Shown: piece after piece, positions 9,325 to 18,723 of the stretch
How positions within the stretch are numbered: the stretch's first letter is position 1
Layout: every line of letters starts with the position of its first letter
Assembly: GCF_015169395.1 (NCBI RefSeq)
Contig: NZ_CP063458.1
Span: forward strand, 1,736,001-1,800,000
Length of the DNA: 64,000 nucleotides
Direction: 5' to 3'
Source: Humisphaera borealis
GTDB lineage: Bacteria; Planctomycetota; Phycisphaerae; Tepidisphaerales; Tepidisphaeraceae
Made by a program: the position numbers and the translations under genes
Notes under the pieces: generated by a model
What the model saw: the letters and a program-made list of their open reading frames with translations, nothing else
The model's database searches: none
What the model was told of the DNA's origin: nothing

Positions 9325-10203
9325 TCACATCAGCGACTTGAGCATCGGCTTGATCGCCTCCCACATCGCCGGATCGCGCGACGCGAAGAGGATATTGGTC
9401 TTAAGCCAGTCGACCGGATTGCCGATGTCATGCCGCTTTGCCTTAAGCACCACTCCATGAATCGGCTCGCGCTTCAGCAAAAGTTGAAGCGCATCGGTCA
9501 GTTGGATTTCGCCGCCCTTGCCAGGCTTCGTCTCTTCGAGGCACTCGAAGATGGTTGGCGTCAGCAGATATCGAGCGGCGATGGCGAGGCGGCTCGGGGC
9601 CGTCTCGACGCTGGGCTTCTCGACAAGTTGTTCGATACGGATCGTACCGGCGTCGAGCATCTGCCCGCCGACGATGCCGTATCGGCTCACCTTCTCCGTC
9701 GGGACTTCCTCCAACGCGATGACCGAAGTGCCGTATCGTTCGTACGCCTCGACCAGCGCCTTGGCGGGTAAATCGTTCGCCGCCGCGTCGGCGGGAGCGA
9801 GACTGAAAATAGTGTCCCCGAGCATGCAGATGAACGGCTCGTTGCCGACATGCCACTTGGCCTGGTAGACGGCATCTCCCAGGCCCTTCATCTCAGGCTG
9901 CCGAACTGCGTGCATCTTGACCTTCGACGCCAGCTCCTTGATCGAAGCAATCAGTGCCTCTTTCTTGCCCGCGACCAGGCGGTCCTCCAACTCGGCCATC
10001 CGGTCGAAGTGGTCTTCAACAGCTTTCTTGTCGCGCGAGACGACCAGCAGCACGTCGCCAATGCCCGCGTCCGCGGCTTCCTCGACGACGTACTGAATCG
10101 TCGGCCGATCGAGAATCGGCAGAAGCTCCTTGGGTACCGCCTTGGCAGCGGGCAACATCCGGGTCCCAAATCCAGCGGCAGGAATGACAGCTTTTTTAAT
10201 CAT
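9325..10203 (-). CDS. galU: UTP--glucose-1-phosphate uridylyltransferase (GalU type)
   Basis: The 292-residue nucleotidyltransferase makes UDP-glucose from glucose 1-phosphate and UTP. The N-terminus MIKKAVIPAAGFGTRMLPA is the nucleotide-binding signature, followed by KAVPKELLPILDRPTIQYVVEEA with the conserved lysine. Also present are GLGDAVYQAKWHVGNEPFICMLGDTIF, the VEKPSVETAPSRLAIAARYLL segment and GKGGEIQLTDALQLLL, all characteristic of GalU. The start at 10203 begins the conserved fold exactly, although a palindromic repeat ends one base upstream of the ATG; its GGCGGA may serve as ribosome site. The gene lies downstream of a glucuronokinase-like GHMP kinase on the same strand, so a wider sugar-1-phosphate specificity is possible. 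Confidence 0.94.
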   Translation of the reverse strand: MIKKAVIPAAGFGTRMLPAAKAVPKELLPILDRPTIQYVVEEAADAGIGDVLLVVSRDKKAVEDHFDRMAELEDRLVAGKKEALIASIKELASKVKMHAVRQPEMKGLGDAVYQAKWHVGNEPFICMLGDTIFSLAPADAAANDLPAKALVEAYERYGTSVIALEEVPTEKVSRYGIVGGQMLDAGTIRIEQLVEKPSVETAPSRLAIAARYLLTPTIFECLEETKPGKGGEIQLTDALQLLLKREPIHGVVLKAKRHDIGNPVDWLKTNILFASRDPAMWEAIKPMLKSLM

Positions 10204-10204
10204 G

Positions 10205-10226
10205 TAGGGTCCGCCTTGGCGGACGC
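10205..10226 (+). repeat. Palindromic repeat family A, copy 2 (abuts the galU start codon)
   Basis: Same sequence as the copy after gnd except one loop base: TAGG, GTCCGCC, TT, GGCGGAC, GC. It ends one base before the galU ATG and is inverted relative to the copy at 10287-10308. Confidence 0.85.
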
Positions 10227-10286
10227 GAAGGGCGTCACCCATCAAGGCGTCTGAAGGTTTAACGGGTCGAGCAAATGCAACGCGTC

Positions 10287-10308
10287 GCGTCCGCCACGGC
10301 GGCCCCTA
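10287..10308 (-). repeat. Palindromic repeat family A, copy 3 (inverted)
   Basis: Minus-strand reading TAGGG, GCCGCC, GT, GGCGGAC, GC; one stem base differs from the other two copies. It lies two bases past the stop of the GHMP kinase, so copies 2 and 3 together fill nearly the whole gap between that gene and galU. Confidence 0.8.
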
Positions 10309-10310
10309 CG

Positions 10311-11318
10311 TCACACCTGGTCTTCGAAGATGATCGGCCGAATGACCGTGCAGCGGATGCTGGCCATGGCGTCTACAAGTTGCTGGTACTGCTTGCCGTC
10401 CTTGTAGAGGCCGCAGATCGCGCCGCCACTTCCAGTGAACTTTGCACTCGCACCCGTGCTGCGGGCCACGTCGATCATGCGCTGGTTCTCGGGGGCGATC
10501 GCCATGAACGTTCGACGCAGGTCGAAGTTTTCATCCATGACCCGGCTGAGTGTCGGCCAGTCGCCGGACATCAGCGCGTCGCGGCCGCGGTCGGTGAGTT
10601 CGCGGTACTTGATCATCGCATTGACCACGGTCGGGTCGCCGCGTTCATAGAGCTGTCGAAGGTTGCGGTGAGGGACGTCGCTCAGCTCGGCACGCTCGGG
10701 GTCGTAAGCCACGTAAAGCGGCGGCATGACGTTGGGCTTCAGCTCCTCGTAGATGCCGTAGCCGTTGCGTTCCATGTGTGACTTTTCGAAGTCCATGTAC
10801 ACGATGCCTTCGTACGTCTGACTGACGCGGTCCTGAAGGCCGGCGTTGATATCGAGCTCGTCACGTTCCACGCTGAGCACCAGCGATGGCATGATGTGCT
10901 TGGGAAGCTGCACACCATAAAAAGTCATCATCGCGCGGAACATCGCGGTGACGATGGCGCTACTGCCCGACATGCCGACCAGGCGTGGGATGTTGGTGGT
11001 AAAGCTGACCGTGAACGACCGGTCGGGCAGTTCAATACCCTGCTTGCGGTAGTGGTCGTGGAACTTACGGATCGCGGCCTTGATGAGCCGCATGCCGCCG
11101 TAGTAACCGTGCAGCTTCACGTCGCGCAGAAACTCGTGAACGCTGTCGAACCGGGCGAGGTCGCCATGGCTCGGCATGATCTCGAAGTGCGGGCTCTCCC
11201 AAAGCTTGATGGTCGTGTGGAAGTTCCGGATGACGAATGAGATCGTCTTGCCGAAGTAGCCGTCGGACGGATTTCCGACCAGACCGGCGCGCGCATACGC
11301 GGTGGAAGTGATGATCAT
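10311..11318 (-). CDS. GHMP kinase, glucuronokinase-like
   Basis: The 335-residue protein has the GHMP kinase layout: N-terminal AYARAGLVGNPSDGYFGKTISF (substrate loop), the ATP loop NIPRLVGMSGSSAIVTA and the C-terminal KFTGSGGAICGLY glycine motif. From memory the order and wording of several blocks (HGYYGGMRL, TNIPRLVGMSGSSAIV, AGLQDRVSQTYEGIVYMDF, NFDLRR, GASAKFTGSGGA) closely follow plant glucuronokinase, which makes glucuronate 1-phosphate from glucuronate and ATP. With galU directly downstream, a salvage route to a UDP-sugar is a reasonable inference. The start at 11318 (MIITSTAYARAG) was preferred over upstream in-frame GTG codons. Other GHMP substrates such as heptose or arabinose remain possible. 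Confidence 0.85.
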   Translation of the reverse strand: MIITSTAYARAGLVGNPSDGYFGKTISFVIRNFHTTIKLWESPHFEIMPSHGDLARFDSVHEFLRDVKLHGYYGGMRLIKAAIRKFHDHYRKQGIELPDRSFTVSFTTNIPRLVGMSGSSAIVTAMFRAMMTFYGVQLPKHIMPSLVLSVERDELDINAGLQDRVSQTYEGIVYMDFEKSHMERNGYGIYEELKPNVMPPLYVAYDPERAELSDVPHRNLRQLYERGDPTVVNAMIKYRELTDRGRDALMSGDWPTLSRVMDENFDLRRTFMAIAPENQRMIDVARSTGASAKFTGSGGAICGLYKDGKQYQQLVDAMASIRCTVIRPIIFEDQV

Positions 11319-11471
11319 TCTGAGTCGCTGATAAGTGGGTGTCGAGCAGGCGGGTCCAACGCCGCTACAACAGGGTAAAATCGCAAAAGTCCGGCAACGG
11401 CCGGGCGTGCCGTCCAGAGTCTGGCCGCCCAAAGTCTGACTTTTCAGGTACGGCGACGCCAGACGAGGAGG

Positions 11472-11876
11472 TCAGTGAACGAGCGGTTCTGCGAGGTCGG
11501 CAGGTACGGCCGCTCCGTCACCCAGCATGCCGGCGATCTCCGCGAACTTGCGAACCGGGTCAATGATGGGGCCGGCTGCGAGTGGGCCAACAGGGACGGC
11601 GGCGGCACCGCCTTCCAGAAATCGCCGAACCGTGTATTCGAGCATCTCGTCGCCCAGACTAAGTCCGAGCTGATCAAGGAACAGTGATTGAACGTCCGAA
11701 GGCGTCACGTCGGGATCCTCCCGGGAAACGGTCCAAGGCCGACAACGAAGCCGGACATCCTCCGGCAGCGCGCGGCCCCATGAGTAGTTGAACTTACCGG
11801 CGGCTTCATCGCAAGTAAGAACGCGGGTTCTGCGATGGTTATCGGGCACCGCGGGTGGCGCGGTAACGCTGATCAC
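11472..11876 (-). CDS. Possible small hypothetical protein (134 aa)
   Basis: A minus-strand frame opens with GTG at 11876. The product reads MISVTAPPAVPDNHRR, then GKFNYSWGRALPEDVRLR and DQLGLSLGDEMLEYTVRRFLEGG. The amino-acid composition looks protein-like and many third positions are G or C, but there is no ribosome site and no family was recognised. It lies behind and on the same strand as the GHMP kinase's promoter region, 154 bases upstream of that start. Confidence 0.4.
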   Translation of the reverse strand: MISVTAPPAVPDNHRRTRVLTCDEAAGKFNYSWGRALPEDVRLRCRPWTVSREDPDVTPSDVQSLFLDQLGLSLGDEMLEYTVRRFLEGGAAAVPVGPLAAGPIIDPVRKFAEIAGMLGDGAAVPADLAEPLVH

Positions 11877-12380
11877 TTCGGGCCGCCTTGGCCGATGCGG
11901 TAGATCGAGGCGAGCACATCAGCCTTTCGCGGAGCGCGCTCGGTCGAATCGGAGGCGTCGGAGATGCCGGTTCCCCTATCTTGCCACTGTGGCAGCCGCT
12001 TGACCCGTTATCCGGCCCGACTGTCGTTTTGGCACGTACCGCACCGAGCACATACCTTGACGGCCTGTGTAAGTGGCGGTTTTACAAGGCTTAGTATCCT
12101 TTCGAGAACGATATCGACTGGCACAGAGGTTGCAGAAGTTGATGTAACCGGGTGTGACCGATGGGTCATGGCACTGGCGGAACTGAAGGGCCGGTCGCGA
12201 GTTTCAGACGAACCGTCTGAGATTCAAAGCGATTCTTCGTTTCGACGTGTGCTTCCGGACCATTGACTGGCGATCCCGTCGATATCTCCCCAGCTCAATG
12301 CAGTTGCGTTCGACGGGTCTTCCACCCGGCAGAACGGTCTGAGCAAACGTCTGACCGTTTTGGCCGCGAAGGAGTTCACT
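11877..12380. other. Intergenic region upstream of dnaK
   Basis: About 500 bases without a convincing gene. No CIRCE element (TTAGCACTC, nine bases, GAGTGCTAA) and no clear heat-shock sigma promoter was found. The AAGGAG ribosome site of dnaK is at 12369-12374. Confidence 0.5.
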
Positions 12381-14297
12381 ATGGCAAAGATCATCGGCAT
12401 CGACCTCGGTACCACCAACAGCTGCGTTGCAATCATGGAAGGGGATCAGCCCAAGGTGCTGATCAACTCCGCCGGCAGCCGTATCACGCCCTCCGTTGTC
12501 GGCTTTACCGAGAAGGGCGAACGCCTGATCGGCCAGGTTGCCAAGCACCAGCAGGTCACCAACCCCAAGAACACCGTCTTCAGCATCAAGCGCTTCATGG
12601 GCCGGCGGCACAAGGAAGTTGCCTCGGAAGAGAAGATGGTCCCCTATGAAGTCGTCGGTGGGTCTGAAGACTACGTGAAAGTCAAAATCCGTGGCAAGGA
12701 ATACACGCCCGAGCAGGTCAGCTCTTTCATCCTCCAGGACCTGAAGAAGACGGCAGAAGACTACCTTGGCGAGAAAGTAACCCAGGCGGTCATCACCGTG
12801 CCGGCGTACTTCAATGACGCCCAGCGCAAGGCCACCAAAGACGCAGGCGAGATCGCCGGCCTGCAGGTCCTTCGCGTGCTGCCGGAACCGACGGCGGCTG
12901 CACTCGCCTACGGTCTGGACCGCAAGAAGAACGAAAAAATCCTCGTATTCGACCTTGGCGGCGGCACGTTCGACGTCTCGGTGCTCGACGTCGGCGACGG
13001 CGTGTTTGAAGTCATGTCCATCGCCGGCGACACCCACCTGGGCGGCGACGACTTCGATGAAGTGCTGATCAACTACGTCGCCGAAGAGTTCCGCAAGCGC
13101 GAAGGCGTCGACCTCCGCAAGGACCCGATGGCGCTCCAGCGCCTCAAGGAAGCCTGTGAAAAGGCCAAGATCGAACTCTCCGGCGTCATGGAGACGACGA
13201 TCAATCTGCCGTTCATCACGGCCGATCAGAATGGACCCAAGCATCTGCAGGAAACGCTGACGCGCACCAAGTTCGAGCAGCTCATCAGCCCGCTCGTCGA
13301 GAAGTGCCGCAAGCCGGTGCTCGACGCCCTGAAAGACGCGAACCAGAAGCCCGAGCAGATCGACGAAGTCGTTCTGGTTGGCGGTTCCACCCGCGTGCCG
13401 ATGGTGCAGCGGATGGTGAAGGACCTCTTCAACGGCAAGGAGCCGAACAAGAGCGTCAACCCCGACGAAGTCGTCGCGATCGGCGCCGCCATCCAAGGTG
13501 GCATTGCGACCGGCGACGTGAAGGACATCCTGGTACTCGACGCGACGCCGCTGAGCCTCGGCGTCGAGACGCTGGGCGGCGTAATGACTGTGCTCATCCC
13601 GCGCAACACGACGATCCCGGCGAGCAAGAGCGAAGTCTTCTCAACCGCCGCCGACAACCAGTCGGCCGTGACCATCAATGTGCTGCAGGGCGAGCGTCAG
13701 TTCGCCAAAGACAACCGCCTTCTCGGCACGTTCAACCTCGAAGGCATTCCGCCTGCCCCGCGCGGCGTGCCGCAGGTGGAAGTGACGTTCAACATCGACG
13801 TCAACGGCATCCTCACCGTGGCCGCCAAGGACAAGGCGACCGGCAAGGAAAACAAGACCACAGTCGAGAAGTCCGGCGGCCTGTCGAAGGACGACATCGA
13901 GAAGATGCAGCGCGACGCCGAGGCCCATGCCGAGGAAGACAAGAAGCGGCGTGAAGTCATCGATCTGAAGAACCAGGGCGAAAACCTGGCTTATCAGACC
14001 GAGAAGATGCTGAAGGACAACGGCGACAAAGTATCTGGCGAAGTTCGATCCCAGATCGAGTCGGCCGTTAGCAATCTCCGTGATGCCCTCAAGAGCGAGG
14101 ACGCCGACCGCATCAAGAAGACGACCGAGGCGCTGAACCAGGTCAGCCACAAGCTGGCCGAAGAGATGTACAAGACCCAGTCCGCACCGGGCGGAGCGAG
14201 CGTCGCCCCCGAAGCCCAGACCGATCGCCCCGGTGGCGAAGCCGGCGGCAAGAAGAAGGACGACGACGTGATCGATGCCGAGTTTGAAGTGAAGTAG
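12381..14297 (+). CDS. dnaK: Molecular chaperone DnaK (Hsp70)
   Basis: The 638-residue ATP-driven chaperone binds unfolded segments of proteins in the cytoplasm together with DnaJ and GrpE. The ATPase domain (about 1-385) has [16 protein letters not shown], the [21 protein letters not shown] signature, [19 protein letters not shown] and [14 protein letters not shown]. The linker/substrate-binding domain starts near [16 protein letters not shown] and contains [19 protein letters not shown] helical lid follows, ending in the typical [11 protein letters not shown] tail. ATG at 12381 was chosen for its AAGGAG site; upstream in-frame ATG lacks one. dnaJ and grpE are not in the window, so this may be one of several copies or a stand-alone locus. 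A strong terminator follows. Confidence 0.98.
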   Translation: MAKIIGIDLGTTNSCVAIMEGDQPKVLINSAGSRITPSVVGFTEKGERLIGQVAKHQQVTNPKNTVFSIKRFMGRRHKEVASEEKMVPYEVVGGSEDYVKVKIRGKEYTPEQVSSFILQDLKKTAEDYLGEKVTQAVITVPAYFNDAQRKATKDAGEIAGLQVLRVLPEPTAAALAYGLDRKKNEKILVFDLGGGTFDVSVLDVGDGVFEVMSIAGDTHLGGDDFDEVLINYVAEEFRKREGVDLRKDPMALQRLKEACEKAKIELSGVMETTINLPFITADQNGPKHLQETLTRTKFEQLISPLVEKCRKPVLDALKDANQKPEQIDEVVLVGGSTRVPMVQRMVKDLFNGKEPNKSVNPDEVVAIGAAIQGGIATGDVKDILVLDATPLSLGVETLGGVMTVLIPRNTTIPASKSEVFSTAADNQSAVTINVLQGERQFAKDNRLLGTFNLEGIPPAPRGVPQVEVTFNIDVNGILTVAAKDKATGKENKTTVEKSGGLSKDDIEKMQRDAEAHAEEDKKRREVIDLKNQGENLAYQTEKMLKDNGDKVSGEVRSQIESAVSNLRDALKSEDADRIKKTTEALNQVSHKLAEEMYKTQSAPGGASVAPEAQTDRPGGEAGGKKKDDDVIDAEFEVK

Positions 14298-14318
14298 CCG
14301 AACAGTCTGTTCCAAATG

Positions 14319-14360
14319 GAAAGAGGCCGGGTCGACATTCGACCCGGCCTCTTTCTGTTT
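14319..14360 (+). terminator. Rho-independent terminator after dnaK
   Basis: A perfect 16-bp stem (GAAAGAGGCCGGGTCG with CGACCCGGCCTCTTTC) closes a five-base loop and is followed by TGTTT. It separates dnaK from the convergent surface-protein gene and may work in both directions. Confidence 0.9.
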
Positions 14361-14414
14361 ATGACTCGGTGTTGCGGCTCCTTGCCTCCCGGCATGGACG
14401 CTCACTCACCAGCT

Positions 14415-16181
14415 TCAGTTGACCTCAAGGTAGTTGAGTTTCGTCAACCCGCCCGCAACCGACCCGATACCGAGCGTAAGTCTTCCGTCAGACACGGTGA
14501 CGGTAATCGACCTGGTGCTAAAAACATTGGCGGCCTGCGACTGCTGGTTGAACAGCTGCTGACCTTCGATCCAGACATTGTTCTTGCTCGTCGCTCCTGC
14601 GTCGCCGACCGAAACGTTGACGACGTAGGTTCCATTGGCAACGGCCAGCTCCCATTTGCCACCTTGCTTGACGGCCAGGGCAGTGTCCAGTCGCTGGTCG
14701 GCATTGATGTTGCGATCGAAGACGACGTCGGCGTGGTCAACGCTCCAGCCGTAGGTCTTTCCGTTTCGGGCACCGTACGTCGAACCGGCATCGACGAGAT
14801 ACCCGGCCACCGTGGTTGCCGACGACGGTTGAAAGTTCACTTTCGTCCCGCCAGATGTTGGAGGGGGTGGTGAAATAGGCGGTGGCGAAGTCGGTGGCGG
14901 TGAGGTCGGCGGTGGTGAGGTCGGTGATGTCACCTCGACGTAGTCGATCTTGGTCGTTCCACCGGCTGCCGAGCCGATGCCGAGCGTCAGTCGCCCGTCG
15001 GTCACGTTGACGGTGATGGACTTGCTCGCAAACGCGTTCGCCGCCAATTGCACGTAGTTGAACAGCGCCTGCCCTTCGACATAAACGTTGTTCTTGCTGC
15101 TCGCCCCCGAGTCGCCGACGCCAACCTTCACGACGTACGTGCCATTGGCAACGGCCATCTCCCACTTACCTGCGGCCTTCACGCCAACATTGGTATCCAC
15201 GAGTTGATCGCCGTTGAGATTGCGATCGACGACGACATCGCTGTGGCTGGTCGACCAGCCGTAGGTCTGACCATTGCGGGAAGCATAGGTCGCGCCAGAA
15301 TCGACCAGATAGCCGGCGACTACCGGTGCGGTCGCCGGCTGGAAGTTGACCTTCGTACCCCCGGACGCCGGCGGCGGTGGCGATGTCGGTGGCGGTGATG
15401 TCGGTGGCGGTGATGTCGGGGGTGGTGATGTCGGCGGAGACGTCACCTCGACGTAATCAAGCTTGGTGGTTCCCGTCGCGGCCGAACCGATCCCCAGCGT
15501 TAGTCGGCCGTCCGATACGTTCACCGTCATCGACTTACTTGCAAAGGCGTTTGCCGCCAAGGATTGATAGGCGAATAGCGCCTGTCCTTCGACATACACA
15601 TTGTTGTTGCTGCTGGCGCCCGAATCGCCAATGCCGACCTTCACGACGTACGTCCCATTGGGCACCGCCAGTTCCCATTTTCCTCCGGCAAGGACAGCCA
15701 CGTTGGTATCGAGGAGCTGATTCGAGTTCTTGTTGCGGTCGACGATCACACTGGAGTGATTCGTTGTCCAGCCATACGTCTGCCCGTTGCGAGTTCCGTA
15801 GATGGCTCCCGAGTCGACCAGGTAACCGGAAACCGTCGGGGCGGTCGCGGGTTGGAAGTTGAACTTCGTGGTCGTAGCGACAGCAACGGCGTTGTTGGTC
15901 CACGACTCAAGAACATCCCCGCCTAGCACCCTTCCGTAGCCATCGACCGGGCCGCCGCTCGCAACGAGCCGCAGACTGTAGTTGCCTGCAGGAGTGGTGA
16001 TACCCCGGAGATTCGTGAGCGTGAACGTCGTCTGATCGGAAGTCGACAGTCGATTCGCTCCGGTGAGAAGGTTCTTCCCGCCGTTGCGGGTAAGCTGCAA
16101 ATCGCCGATGGCAAACCCGTAGGTCTTGCCGCTGAATGCGATGGTCACACTATCGACCGGCGTCGCGCGCGGGTCGGGCAC
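14415..16181 (-). CDS. C-terminal piece of a frameshifted secreted giant: Ig-like domain plus three INFQP carbohydrate-binding-like modules
   Basis: This 588-residue frame is the natural continuation of the gene that starts at 18586. Read past its first GTG, the frame is open back to about 16320 and gives PNVTSFTDPAGVAGGSYRLRAY, the missing end of the fibronectin III domain of the upstream piece. It then has an Ig-like domain (SVTIAFSGKTYGFAIGDLQLTRNG) and three copies of a roughly 140-residue module (FNFQPATAPTVSGYLVDSG, YGWTTNHSSVIVDRN, GKWELAVPNGTYVVKVGIGDSG, DGRLTLGIGSAATGTTKLDYVEV) joined by TSPPP linkers. The modules look like malectin-type or other carbohydrate-binding beta-sandwiches. 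There is no ribosome site, so it is probably not translated alone. The same module occurs in the two giants at 28-36 kb. Confidence 0.75.
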   Translation of the reverse strand: MPDPRATPVDSVTIAFSGKTYGFAIGDLQLTRNGGKNLLTGANRLSTSDQTTFTLTNLRGITTPAGNYSLRLVASGGPVDGYGRVLGGDVLESWTNNAVAVATTTKFNFQPATAPTVSGYLVDSGAIYGTRNGQTYGWTTNHSSVIVDRNKNSNQLLDTNVAVLAGGKWELAVPNGTYVVKVGIGDSGASSNNNVYVEGQALFAYQSLAANAFASKSMTVNVSDGRLTLGIGSAATGTTKLDYVEVTSPPTSPPPTSPPPTSPPPTSPPPPASGGTKVNFQPATAPVVAGYLVDSGATYASRNGQTYGWSTSHSDVVVDRNLNGDQLVDTNVGVKAAGKWEMAVANGTYVVKVGVGDSGASSKNNVYVEGQALFNYVQLAANAFASKSITVNVTDGRLTLGIGSAAGGTTKIDYVEVTSPTSPPPTSPPPTSPPPISPPPPTSGGTKVNFQPSSATTVAGYLVDAGSTYGARNGKTYGWSVDHADVVFDRNINADQRLDTALAVKQGGKWELAVANGTYVVNVSVGDAGATSKNNVWIEGQQLFNQQSQAANVFSTRSITVTVSDGRLTLGIGSVAGGLTKLNYLEVN

Positions 16182-18586
16182 AACGTCGACGATATCGGCT
16201 TGCAGTGACGAAAGTGCCGTTGTCGCCAGTGGCGAGTATCCCCCGGCGTTGTAGGCGCGCAGTCGATATGAACCGCCAGCGACGCCGGCCGGGTCGGTAA
16301 AACTTGTGACATTAGGGGAAGCTGCACCGTCGCTTCGGGAAGCGTCGCGCCCGGCGCGTAGCGATCCAGCGTGTAGCCGCGTTCGTTGTTGGCGTTGTCG
16401 GCCCAGGAAAGGCCGATACCCCCCGCTCCTGTGCCTGCACCGACGCCACCGCCTGTCGGGCTGGTTGTCAGCGATGACGGTGCGGCAGGTGGTGTGAGAT
16501 TCGCAAGCCGAAGGTCCCGTGTATAGGGGTCGACTCGGGTGGTAAAAAACAATGCATCGCCAATCGAGGCTGACACATTGCCGAAACGCACGCCCGCCTC
16601 GAATGTAGGCCCGAAGACACCGATCTGACGACCACTTTCCCGGGTATCGCCGGTAAGCCAGACCTTGAGTCCGTCCGTGTAGACGTAATGATTCGCGGCG
16701 GATTGGGCGAACAGCTGAGTTTCGTCGTCCGTCGTACCACGGAAGTCACGAAAGAGCTTGGTTCCGCGATCAGTTCCATCGCTCTTGAGCACAACGCCGG
16801 CCGAGTTGAAATTTCCCCCGGCGTAAACCGCAATCATATAAGCGACGCCATTCACGTCCTGAATGCCGTGAAGGTGAAGTTGATTCCCACCCAACGGGTT
16901 ACGCAGCGGCTTGGTTCCCGCGGCGGTCCCGTCACTCACCCAAATGGTCTCGTTCGGACTTGTTCTGCCTGTGGCTTCGAAGAACAATTGATTGCCGACA
17001 CGCTCCATCCGGTAGAAGAAGCTGTAATTCTGCTCGTCCGGGCCGGTCGTGCTTAGGAGGGCAGCCGTGTCGGACTCAACTTTATAGAGGCCGAACTTAT
17101 GCAACGGTGGATTGTATTCGGTCGCGAAGACACCAGTTCGTCCCTTGAAATAAAGGCTCCCGTTCAGGTCAGTAAGCCACTCCGGGTGTACCGCTCCGGC
17201 AATCTGCGATGTCTCGCCAGTTGCACCCAGGAGGCGCCAGAGTTGTCCGGCATCACTTCCGTCAGCATTGGCTTTGCGAAAATAGAGACTGGAGCCGTGA
17301 TCTGAGATTGTTGCCAAACGACGGCTGCTCGCGGATGTATTGCGAGACTCGTCCAGGAAGGCGAGCGCATCGGTTGCTTTGACAGTCCCTTCAGCCGATC
17401 CGTTCGTCTTCCAGATCTCGTACCCCGTCGCGGACCGATTGACGCCAAAGAAAAGGAAATCGCTGGAAGCGGCGATCATACGAATCGGGAACGATCCGCT
17501 ACCCGACTCGATCTCCTTGAAGAGCGAAGTTCCTTCAACGGTGCCATCCGAGCAGTACAGCTCCCATCCGGTCTGAGCGGCGTATCCGCTGAAGAAGAGT
17601 TTACCGTTGAATGCGATCAGTTCCCGAACGGGGGCGTTGTAGAGTTGGACAGGTGGCGAACCGCTTGAATCGGTCACCCAAAGTCCGGTGCTGCCGGTCG
17701 TGCGCCAATCAGTGCGAATTTCTGGATTATTCAGGCTATAGAACAGCCGCGTACCGAGGGGTGTCAACCAATCGGGATGAAGTCCACCGATCGCCGCGAC
17801 CGATGCAATGGGCACATCGAGACTTGACGGAAGCACCTGGGCGACCACCTCTTCGGAAGGAGTCGACCTAGCCGGTTCGTTCCCCACATAGAAGTTCTGA
17901 CTGACGCGGTACCGATAGGTTTTGTCGGCTTCAACGGCGCTATCAATGTAAGCGAAAACGCCCTCATATCCCGAGCCAAGGGGAAATGGCGACGAATGTA
18001 TGACGACGAACGCGCCATCGCCCTCGGCACGCTCGACGCTTATGCCGTAACCACTCTCCTGGTCGAGTCGATAGTGGACTTCAATTGCTCCAGACGAAAG
18101 CGGGTAAGCGCGCACGTCATGGGGGGCCGTCGGCGGTGTCGCGAATGGCAGTACGGTGACGCCGAAGACGAAATCGCCGCCAGCAACCTCGTCACCACTG
18201 AATGCATTCTCGCCGTTGTACTCGCCGTCTAAGTCTTGTCCGTCGACACCTTCAACAAAGCCTTCTCCGCTGCGAACCCGGATCACGTATGACCCCGGGC
18301 CCACCCCGACCCGAGCTGAAAGAGAGGTCGCCTGGCGGCTGATCGAACTGGGGCGAATAACCGATTGCGGATTGTTTACATCCGTGATCTCGATTGCCGA
18401 CGTACTGACGTTCGCAATGGGCGCATCGAATTCAAAGCTGACGTCAAATCCATTATCCGTGCGGATCTGGGCCCCATCGCGATAATCGAAATGGACGATC
18501 GCCGGAGCACCGCTCAGCATGTATCGCCGCTCGACCGCTTCAACGACCGCCTTGGAAATCGCAGCGTAATCAGCCCGTTTTGACAT
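16145..18586 (-). CDS. N-terminal piece of a frameshifted secreted giant with ELWxxDGT-type propeller repeats
   Basis: The piece starts MSKRADYAAISKAVVEAVERRYMLSG, whose VERRYMLSG matches the LExRxLLS motif that planctomycetes carry at the N-terminus of large exported proteins. An Ig-like segment and a fibronectin-like segment (PHDVRAYPLSSGAIEVHYRL) are followed by a beta-propeller made of repeats such as GWELYCSDGTVEGTSLFKEI, GYEIWKTNGSAEGTVKATD and ETIWVSDGTAAGTKPLRNP. A second fibronectin domain (LSWADNANNERGYTLDRY) breaks off at PEATVQLPLM, after which the residues become nonsense (SQVLPTRPASLAVHIDC). The break lies at the GGGG run 16315-16318; one extra base would restore the frame into the downstream piece. 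AAGGGG precedes the ATG at 18586. Role: probably cell-surface or matrix adhesion. Confidence 0.85.
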   Translation of the reverse strand: MSKRADYAAISKAVVEAVERRYMLSGAPAIVHFDYRDGAQIRTDNGFDVSFEFDAPIANVSTSAIEITDVNNPQSVIRPSSISRQATSLSARVGVGPGSYVIRVRSGEGFVEGVDGQDLDGEYNGENAFSGDEVAGGDFVFGVTVLPFATPPTAPHDVRAYPLSSGAIEVHYRLDQESGYGISVERAEGDGAFVVIHSSPFPLGSGYEGVFAYIDSAVEADKTYRYRVSQNFYVGNEPARSTPSEEVVAQVLPSSLDVPIASVAAIGGLHPDWLTPLGTRLFYSLNNPEIRTDWRTTGSTGLWVTDSSGSPPVQLYNAPVRELIAFNGKLFFSGYAAQTGWELYCSDGTVEGTSLFKEIESGSGSFPIRMIAASSDFLFFGVNRSATGYEIWKTNGSAEGTVKATDALAFLDESRNTSASSRRLATISDHGSSLYFRKANADGSDAGQLWRLLGATGETSQIAGAVHPEWLTDLNGSLYFKGRTGVFATEYNPPLHKFGLYKVESDTAALLSTTGPDEQNYSFFYRMERVGNQLFFEATGRTSPNETIWVSDGTAAGTKPLRNPLGGNQLHLHGIQDVNGVAYMIAVYAGGNFNSAGVVLKSDGTDRGTKLFRDFRGTTDDETQLFAQSAANHYVYTDGLKVWLTGDTRESGRQIGVFGPTFEAGVRFGNVSASIGDALFFTTRVDPYTRDLRLANLTPPAAPSSLTTSPTGGGVGAGTGAGGIGLSWADNANNERGYTLDRYAPGATLPEATVQLPLMSQVLPTRPASLAVHIDCAPTTPGDTRHWRQRHFRHCKPISSTLCPTRARRRSIV

Positions 18587-18723
18587 CCGGATGCCCCTTG
18601 AGAATAGTTGAAATCTGAAACGATCTCGAAATACAGCAGCCCCGCTGGGGAACCATACACGTTCGACTTCCGCTATACCACGAAAATCAACGCTTCTTAA
18701 TGTGCGCGTTCTTGCCAATATGC

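Noticed and set aside
11877-12380. CIRCE or heat-shock promoter upstream of dnaK
   Set aside because: No CIRCE palindrome and no convincing -35/-10 pair for a heat-shock sigma factor was found.
12204-13496. 430-residue open frame antisense to dnaK
   Set aside because: It is a composition shadow of dnaK: high-GC codon use leaves the opposite strand open. It has no ribosome site or recognisable domain.
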